The notes beneath the pieces are model-generated. The model was not told the origin of the DNA, searched no databases, and saw nothing but the letters and a program-made list of their open reading frames with translations. From positions 1,151,001 through 1,215,000 of the forward strand of contig CAMRHE010000462.1 in the NCBI GenBank assembly GCA_947044405.1: a stretch of DNA of 64,000 nt, written 5' to 3'. Positions 56,362 to 64,000 of this stretch are shown in pieces (within the stretch, counting starts at the first letter, position 1; each line of letters starts with the position of its first letter). This DNA is from Leptodactylus fallax (lineage: Eukaryota; Chordata; Amphibia; Anura; Leptodactylidae). The position numbers were made by a program, and so were the translations under genes.

Positions 56362-57377
56362 GATAGGTGATAAATGGCTAACCTCTGGCAACCACTATGC
56401 CCCCAACTTATCACTGGACTGAGCCCCATGTACATCCCTGTACAACCACTGTGGGAAGTAATCTAAATGAAACAGCAGTCCACATATGTTGTGCCGCTCA
56501 ATTGGGACTGACAGGGATAGCCATGTACAACCCCACTAGTGATCAGTGGAATAACGGTGTCTTGGGAAAGGGGCGTATTTTCAAATAATATTTGTGCTTT
56601 GGGTTTCAAGCCACAGATAAGACCCTAATATTTCCCAAATGTAGCATCAAGCTAGTATGTGATTGATTTCATTAGGAGATACTGCCTATAGGTCTGCTGT
56701 TGTGGAACGCGCCATATACTCTGTTTTGTAAGATATTTGTATTCTGTAGACATCCTTAGCTGTGAATTCATCTCTCAATGGATTTGGCAGTGAACTTGAC
56801 TGGCTGTTCAGAGGCAAAGCCTTTCATCAGAGTTAATTACTGTTATGATGATGAGATCCAGTCACTGTGTGGCACTACCAGCCTACTGGCATTGAATAAG
56901 TTAAGAAATTACAGTGTATGTTGAATGACTCATGCTTGCTCTGTTCCTCACATAAGTGAGATAATTTAACAGAAAGTATACTCTTCAGATATATACGCTG
57001 GAGAGAACCTAAGCAGAAAATCATGCTCTCCACTCCAGTATCCAGTATTACCAAATCACTGCTATTCAGCCCATGCTAAGCTTCCTATAGCTAACACTTG
57101 TAGAGGTCCAGGTAGCTGGATTGCACTTAAAACTGCTATACAGTGCAATATACAATGGCCTTATTATCATGTTAACATCAAATGGTGTACCATAGCATTA
57201 GCACACTTTGCAGTATTCACTTTGCAGTTTTACTACATAGGACCCAACACTAACGAGAACACATAAGAGGTATGACCATGCTTGTGGTCCTAAGAACAGC
57301 GCTCGTCCCAGGGGACAATGGTAGGATAACAGCCATTGGTGACAGATTAGCAAAATCCACATTAAAAGGCAGATATA
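56362..57377. other. Single-copy sequence
   Basis: Nothing recognised. Confidence 0.4.
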
Positions 57378-57919
57378 CAATACTGTGCAAATGTTTTAGT
57401 CAGGTATGGAAAAAATGCTGCAAAATAAGAATGCTTTAAAAAAATGTGATGCAAGAAGTGTTAATAGTTTATTTTTGTCAATTAATAAAGTGCAAAGAGG
57501 ATGAAGAAAAGAGAAATCACATCAATATTTGGTGTGACCACCCTTTACCTTCAAAACAGCATCAATTCCTCTAGGTACAGTTGCAAACATTTTTGGAAGG
57601 AACTCAGCAGGGAGGATGTTCCAAAAATCTTGGAGAACTAACCACAGATCTTCTGTGGATGCAGACTTGCTCTAATCCCTCTCGTCACGTAATCCCAGAC
57701 AGATTCGATGATGTTGAGATCAGGGCTCTGTGGGGGTCATATCTTCACTTTCAGGACTCCTCCAAAGAGTAGTCACACCAAATATTGATTTAGTTTTTTT
57801 GTTTATTTGCTTCTTTTTTTAATTGAGAATAATAAACTATTAACATTTCTGTATTTTGAAAGTGTTCTTACTTTGCAGCATTTTTTCCACGCTGGCCTAA
57901 AACGTTACAGTTAAAACTG
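57378..57919 (-). mobile_element. Deletion derivative of a Tc1-like element (542 bp)
   Basis: TA at 57376-57377 and 57920-57921. The left end CAATACTGTGCAAATG matches the 50.6-kb copy; the right end is mutated ('aacgttacagttaaaactg'). 'tttggtgtgaccaccctttac' and 'gagtagtcacaccaaatatt' are the long TIR arms. The transposase remnant is on the minus strand (about 57625-57735) and reads SPDLNIIESVWDY, including the catalytic Glu region. Same family as 50559-51084, inserted in the opposite orientation. Confidence 0.88.
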
Positions 57920-58032
57920 TAGGCAGGGTTTTTCTGTTTTTTTCACACATCATGATATTGCAATAAATATAAATATTTTTATTGTATTTTATTTACTGTT
58001 TTATTTTTATTGTAATGTCATGTAAATTTACT

Positions 58033-58218
58033 TAGGCTAAGGACCCAACGATTTTGGAAATCGCAGCGTCTCTGCTGCGCGTATTTTACAGCACTGTGGG
58101 GATAGGATTTGCTAGAATCCCATCCACTACACAGTGACTGTAAAACACCACGTTCTTTTCCGTGGAGTTTCTGCCGTGGGCAAACTATGATGTTTACGCC
58201 ATGTGGGGCCCTGGCCTA
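58033..58218. mobile_element. Fold-back MITE, family B, short reverse copy
   Basis: Opens 'taggctaaggacccaacg', contains 'gattttggaaatcgcagcg' and 'cagtgactgtaaaacaccac', and ends 'tgtttacgccatgtggggcc'. It is the reverse complement of the left arm of 5008-5333. Confidence 0.7.
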
Positions 58219-60055
58219 AAGGTGTATTTCATAAACTAGGGCAATGTGAATAATAGTACAGGCCAGCCATGGTGAATTTCCAGTATATGCACAATTGCAG
58301 CCTTTTGCTCTCTTTACAAAATATGCCTGGATTTTTCTCTGGGGCAACAGTTTAGTTCACTTCCCTCACCCTGTATCTTAATACTCTGTCCCAGGCAAAA
58401 TGGCTTCTTAGTGCCCCTCCTGACAACCAGCACTTGAGACATATGCCCAGTTTCCGCTTCCTGACTATTTTCCTGATCAGTTCGCATACACTGGCCATTT
58501 TAAATGCATACTAATCTCTGAGGTTTTGGGATGTTTTACTTATAAAACCTGAAATGTTGTATAATTTATCACAAGAACTAAATCAATATAGCATTTTATT
58601 AAATTCCATGTTAATAAAAAATTAAGCTGAGAACCGCAGTCTCTCCCTACACAGATCTTCCTGTACATAGATCTATTAGCATATCAAATGGGAGGAAAGG
58701 CCTGAAAGAATTGCAGAAGTCAGGCCGCCGTGCACAGGAACTGTGAATAAAAGAAGGACCCCATCTTTAAGTGTAAGAAAGCCCAAAGTAATGATTAAAG
58801 AGGCTGATATTTCAGGGGAAGCCGTCTCGATGCATGCACATAGGCAGGAAGTCACGCTGCCTCTGCTTACTTTACACTTGAAATTAGAGGCAAACGGATC
58901 CGGATGTGTCAGAAAGTGGGCACGTCTCACCAAGGCAGGCAGCAGCTTACAAATCATCTGCCCTAGTTTTCCAGGATTGTTCCAGCCTTATTAAGGACAG
59001 AGTCTTGTCTGTCTGAGGCCCTCACTGGTGACACAAGTGGGGAAAACTGATTTATTTGCAGAATCTGATAACCTGACCGGATGATTGATATCACATCTGC
59101 ATCTGAGAGGCCTTCAGATAAAAAGCTCCCTGTGGAAGACGTGCTGAAACTGTAGCATTCACATATATTTTTTAGTGTTCTTCAGAATAAAACATTTCTG
59201 TGCCTTAAGCACATCTGAGGGTATTTTTGCCAATTACAGAGGTGCAGAATCCTCCGCGCAGACAGGCAAAAAGTTCTCTTAATTCCTCCAGTTCAACAGG
59301 AGAATAAAAAAGTTTTATTTCTTAGCACTGAAAAGCTGAGATATTATTGATTATTAGTGATCATGTGTTTTTTTTTTCACAGGACTTTTACCTATATAGA
59401 GAAGGTATTATAATTGAGAAAATATGTATGTCAGCAGCGCCAACTTTATGGGGTTGCAGACTGGACAGTTCCTAGGGGCTTCCAGGGACAGGAACTTTAG
59501 GAGCATATTTAATGGGTTTTTCAGGCCCAAAAAATATGACTTGGCCACTACAGCCAATCATTTGTCTAAGCAGTAGTCAGGTATGTCATTGCTGCATAGG
59601 TTCTGGTGCTGCAACAATGCTGTACCTGACTACCACATGTGATCACTGAAGCCATTGATTGGCTGCAGCGCCAACATGAGGACCCTTGACATAGGTGATG
59701 CATTGCCACAATCGGATACCAGTGTAGAGCAGGTTGAAGAAAAGTTGTAATTTTGTTTGATTTTAACCCATTTTCAACCACAAAGTATTATTTAGCAATG
59801 TATGGTGCAATTGAATTGCAGTGTTATGCTGTGTCGGTACTAAATAACAGAATTCTGTGGGCTCTTTAAGGGAGTATAATTTGACTGCAGCATGTTATTT
59901 CAGCATTATTTGGGGTATTGTTTGAACTGTATATATCAGTATGAAGAAAATAGTATACACATGTTCAGAAAGGCTTTAAGCATCAATGTGGTGGATCTTA
60001 CTACTACTACTACTCACTACTGAGTGTGTAGTTCCTTGTAGATGAGTGTAGAGCA
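58219..60055. other. Mostly single-copy sequence; candidate conserved element
   Basis: 58670-59120 is GC-richer and repeat-free and could be a conserved non-coding element; not testable here. 59560-59700 has 'cattgattggctgcagcgcc', similar to 730-745. A short (CTA)n lies near 60000. Confidence 0.3.
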
Positions 60056-60270
60056 TTAGGCTGAGGTCCCACATTGTGGAAAAGCTGCTTTTTTTCTTGA
60101 AGATTTTGCTGCGTTTTTTTGAGTCAAAGTCAGGAGTGGATTTAACAAAAGTTAAATGTCTAAGTCCTTTATATTTCCCATTCCTTTTCAAACCACTCTT
60201 AACTTTGGTTAAAAAACAAAAACACAGCAAAATCTGCAACAAAAAAGCAGCAACGTGGGGCCTTAGCCCA
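60056..60270. mobile_element. Fold-back MITE, family A, copy 4
   Basis: Opens TTAGGCTGAGGTCCCAC; 'tttgctgcgtttttttgagt' faces 'aaacacagcaaaatctgcaa'; ends 'acgtggggccttagccc'. Well preserved. Confidence 0.75.
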
Positions 60271-60410
60271 AGGGCTTTCACCAGCTCTCAAAAGCCCAAC
60301 GACCTACCTCATCTGATAGGTGCTGTCACCCTTAGCATTTTGGTTTTTCATTTGGTTTCGTTTGTTTTTTCTTTTAGCCATTTCAAAGATATAAGTCCTG
60401 TTAGTGCTTA

Positions 60411-60680
60411 TACAAATTAGGGAGTCCATCTGCATTCACCCCAATGTGACAAACATGATGGACACTGTATTCAGTCATGTTTTTTACTTTTGTGACGGAA
60501 GAAAAAGCTGTGCTGCAGGAATTTTTCTTCAATTTCAAAGGTAAATAAACATGATGGAAGACAGTGTCTGTCATGTTATTTACATTAGTGTCAATGGGAA
60601 CGGACACAAAGGGGGCGCCATTTGTGTCCATATACTATGCTGCTCCTATGATTAACAACAATAGTGTGAACGTTCCCTTA
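60411..60680. repeat. Fold-back MITE, family D-like
   Basis: 'acaaacatgatggacactg' faces 'cagtgtctgtcatgtta'; ends 'gtgtgaacgttccctta'. Confidence 0.55.
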
Positions 60681-60769
60681 CTTCTAGTTTTTGTTGCGTT
60701 TTTTCCCACAAATGATGGATTTATTCTATGGAATTAAAGTTTTAATAACTGCTTCTATGTGAAACACAA

Positions 60770-61679
60770 CATGTTTTTTTCCTGCTCCTGTCAACACATA
60801 CGCAGCAGAATTCTGGCTAAACCCATCCACAGATTGCAGAAAAATATCCGCATTGGAAATGCTGTGCTTTTAAAGAGGACCTTTCACGTTATCATGTATA
60901 TGCGGTTTTACATACCACTAGAAAGCCGACAGCGTGCTGAATTCAGTGCACTGCCGGCTTTCCTGTTATGTGCCCCGGGGTTGGAGATATCCGGGGTCTT
61001 AGTTTCACGGTTCACCGTCAGAAGGGCGTTCTTGACAATCTAGCTGCGCTGTGAGGAACGCCCTCCCTGACAGTATTCCTCCATAGCACTGTACTGAGGG
61101 GGCATTCCTCACAGCTTAGCGTCATCACTGGACAGTGAGGAACGCCCCCTCTGACTGTACTCGTCCCATAGCCCTGTACTGTCAGGGGGGGGGGGGGGGT
61201 TCCTTACCGCCCAGCGATGACGCTGAGCTTTTGAGGAACGCCCCCCCCCAGTACAGTTCTATGGAGGAATACTGTCAGGGAGGGCGTTCCTCACAGCGCA
61301 GCTAGACTGTCAGGAACGCCCTTCTGACGGTGAACCGTGAAACTAAGACCCCGGATATCTCCAGCCCTGGGGCACATAACGGGAAAGCCGGCAGTGCGCT
61401 GAATTCAGCGTGCTGTCAGCTTTCTAGCGGTATGTAAAACCGCATATACATGATTATGTGAAAGGTCCTGTTTAAAAATGCTTGTGTTTTTGTAAATCGC
61501 AGCATGTCAATTATACCTATGGAAACGCTGGCATTTTCCATATAGGTATATTAGAGGCAGAAAGTCCGCAGAGGAAAACTCTGCAGACTTTCTGTAAAAA
61601 GTATTGCAGAAAAAAACTCCGCTGCGGTCTTTTCCGCAGTGCTTTTTGGTTGCGGCTCGCTATATGGGACCTTAACCTA
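60770..61679. mobile_element. Family B MITE split by a TTAA palindrome
   Basis: The left part (60770-60867) has 'cacatacgcagcagaattct' and 'cattggaaatgctgtgc'. The right part (61476-61679) resumes 'aatcgcagcatgtcaatta' and 'gaaagtccgcagaggaaaac', and ends 'tatatgggaccttaacct'. The 608-bp palindrome between them is a later insertion. Confidence 0.75.
60868..61475. mobile_element. 608-bp TTAA palindrome, nested
   Basis: Both ends are TTTAAA, so a TTAA lies on each side, followed by a terminal GAGGACCTTTCAC on the left and GTGAAAGGTCCTG on the right. Arms such as 'tatatgcggttttacatacc' and 'ggtatgtaaaaccgcatata' pair along about 300 bp each side. The centre contains smaller nested hairpins ('gaggaacgccccc' repeats) and a 15-G run at 61185-61199. 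No coding capacity. It could form a very long hairpin RNA if transcribed. Confidence 0.88.
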
Positions 61680-63937
61680 TGAATGGCATACACTTGTGAG
61701 GAATAAGGAGCGTATTAACTTTCTCTAGCTTTTCTCTTGTAACACATATTTCTGAATGGTGCTTGCACAAATTTATGTGCTTGCCACCAAATCTTCGGAA
61801 CTGATTTTCATTTAGCAGAATATTTTGCAATAAATCTCATGTGACTATACACTTATGAAGATAAGTAGTTTGTGAATGTACCTGTGAAGACAACTTATAA
61901 TTACCCCTATTATTTGGATTAGTATGGAACCCTTCTATCAATATAGCTTTAGGTACATGACATGTAGCATGCATAATCACAACATTTCACTGTTTTATCT
62001 CTAGGCTTTATTGTAATTCCTTATATTAATTAATGGATAATACTTTCCTTTAATAATCTTTGTAACAAATGTAAGCTCTCAATTACAAAGTGCCTAGAAG
62101 AGCAGTATTCTCTGACAGATTCATAAAGCTCCTGGGCCCCTATGCCCAATCTATCTCCTGGCTCCCATCTAGCATGTGTCATTTATAATCATTATGTGGC
62201 AGAGAGGTCTTTGGACCCCTTCAGGTACTAGCACCCTAGTATGAATGCTACCTCCGCACACCCTATAACGAAGCTTCTGGAAGTACAGTAGGACTGCCGC
62301 ATGAGGCTTAATTCACAAGTCAAAGATGTAACATAGCTTCTGTGGCTAAACTGTATGAAACTCGTATCTCAGTCCACTTCCAGCAAGTGAATAGGGTTTC
62401 TAAAATCCCATTTACTTGCAATGGAAAAGTCTGCAGAGAGTTTCGTCAGTGCTGTCACCCATGAGAATAATGAGCATGTTCGTTAGTTTTGCAGACTCCT
62501 TACTGAGTGACAATAGGTCGATTCCCCATGTGGATCAGGAGCACACCTAGGGCAAATATTTGAGTGCCAGCCTTGGATTTCTGCTGTGGGTCCTTCAGTA
62601 ATATACTTGTTGGATTTACCACAATGTTTCATAGAAATCTATTCCCAAATATGTTTTTTTTTTGCATCTGTGAATATATAAGGATTTTGTTAAGCTGATG
62701 GATATGTTACCACTGTGCATAATGAAAAACTGAGTGAACCTTGTGTCTGGACATCAGCCCCTCTGCCTGGTGAACTCCAGACTAGACTGTAATGGCTATA
62801 TACAAAATAATTAGCACAAATAAAGGGAAAGAGATAGATTTCCCTTCTACACAACTTGGGATTTCAATATTTTCTACTGTTCCATGTCTAAAATGGATAT
62901 TATGAAGATTCTGTTGATTTCCGATTTTATGGGTAACCAAATTTGCAGCCAGAAATACATTCAGAGCTCATTAATATCTCATTATGTTCATAGCAGTATC
63001 ACAGCTGATGTAATTTAACACATTGCATACCAATGAGACCATTGCACGGACCAGAGCCATTTGCTTCCTTATGTATTATTGTGGATAAATAGATTTTCAG
63101 CTTTGGTTCTGTTTGTGTAAGCCACCGAGTAAGGGATTGTCAGGAACTGATCCTCATTAACACAGACAGAAAATCATTGACAACAAGAATGCTGATGTAT
63201 GGTATTGTATCTTGGGTACACTCTAGCCCACCTTTTTCTGTGTGATGGACTGTAGGCGATATGTGTGTTTTCATATAAGTCTTTTGTATGAGTAAAGTGT
63301 CTATGGAAGAATAAGAAAATATCTAGGAATTCATCTATAAAAGGTACAGAACTAGCAGTTGCACCTGAGCCCTAGCGTCTGGGGGAGGGGGCAGTGCCCC
63401 TCTGCAGCATAACAAGACACTAGTTTTATATATGACACATGTGCTAATGAGACCGGCAGGGAAATTTATGATGGTGGCATACAATATTTCCAGGAAATCA
63501 GAGATTTCATACAGTCAGTTAGGTTTGTCATATAACTCCTTCATGAAATGATTTATTTTATTCACAGAAGGGAGGTTCAGATGTGACAAAAAATAAGAAA
63601 CTGTGCCCACCCAAAAATATAAGCCATTCACCTCACTGGCTGACTTCAGCCACCTTATTATTTATTATGTCATCGGTTTACATTATGGCAATTTTCACTA
63701 CTCAAGGATCTGTGAACCTTACAGTTATTAACTATGGAACTAGAAATATGATAATTTTCTGTAGCTATGAAAAATGTACGGTACATAAAGATTACATGTA
63801 AAAACAGCTTACATAAGTGGTGCAGCTCCCCTTACAACACAAACCAAGCTATAACATGTACTAGTAGGCCGTAATCCTGGACACCTGTCTGGCACCTATC
63901 AATGTGCAAAATAGTGCAGATACCACAGATTCAGCTC
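61680..63937. other. Mostly single-copy sequence
   Basis: A family G-like phrase is at 62140-62160 ('ctcctgggcccctatgccc'). No exon, RNA gene or repeat element could be supported in the rest. Confidence 0.35.
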
Positions 63938-64000
63938 TAAAGCTGGGGTACCATGTGGCATAAACGCCGTGGCAAAAACCGTGGCGTTTTACTGTCCCTG
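63938..64000. mobile_element. Family B MITE, left end, cut by the window edge
   Basis: 'ggtaccatgtggcataaacg', 'cgtggcaaaaaccgtggc' and 'gttttactgtccctg' match the left arm of 5008-5333. Confidence 0.65.

Noticed and set aside
61185..61199. 15-G run as a G-quadruplex regulatory element
   Set aside because: A single homopolymer at the centre of a palindrome; could also be a sequencing or assembly feature.

Overview
The window reads as nuclear DNA of a vertebrate, most likely a frog or another amphibian. It is AT-rich and has no bacterial gene organisation. It is packed with non-autonomous DNA transposons: large fold-back (palindromic) elements, TTAA-flanked elements beginning TTAAAGGG, hAT-like elements, and several Tc1/mariner elements with TA target duplications. 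The organism call is inference from repeat style; no host marker gene is present. I found no convincing exon of a host gene on either strand, so the segment is intergenic or lies inside a large intron. Almost all open frames under about 150 codons look like chance or like antisense shadows of transposases.

The protein-coding content is transposase only. A 1570-bp Tc1-like element (18938-20507, transposase on the minus strand) keeps a full 337-codon frame with DD37E spacing, but the first catalytic Asp reads Glu. A 1610-bp DD34E element (35170-36779) has a 339-codon gene broken by two nonsense codons. A 1592-bp element (51265-52856) has a transposase with stops, a frameshift and a lost catalytic Asp. 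A fourth element (about 16230-16790) is only a 5' fragment. Two 0.53-0.54-kb deletion derivatives of a fifth Tc1-like family (50559-51084 and 57378-57919) retain the catalytic-Glu end of the gene.

The most interesting locus is 41065-41528. It is a 1.5-unit tandem retroelement-like insertion (311-bp period, 154-bp direct repeats at both ends, 8-bp target duplication) that carries a hammerhead ribozyme fold on the minus strand at 41196-41242. This is the layout of Penelope-type pseudo-LTR elements and retrozymes. One core base (C3) is substituted, so this copy is probably decayed.

Layout: 1-6.3 kb is a dense mosaic of fold-back elements with a 40-bp tandem array. 6.3-12.3 kb is mostly single-copy. 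12.3-13.5 kb holds a young 453-bp palindrome. 13.5-18 kb is mostly single-copy. 18-22.3 kb holds the DD37E element, two 'traceless' MITEs and a hAT element. 22-35 kb is mixed, with long AT microsatellites. 35-37 kb is a DD34E element nested in an older repeat. 37-50 kb mixes TTAA fold-backs, the hammerhead element and a nested pair near 46 kb. 50-58 kb holds three Tc1-type elements and a 30-bp minisatellite. 60-61.7 kb is a 608-bp TTAA palindrome nested in another fold-back element. Nested insertions give a relative order of activity: the Tc1 (35 kb) and TTAA elements (46 and 61 kb) are younger than the repeats they interrupt.
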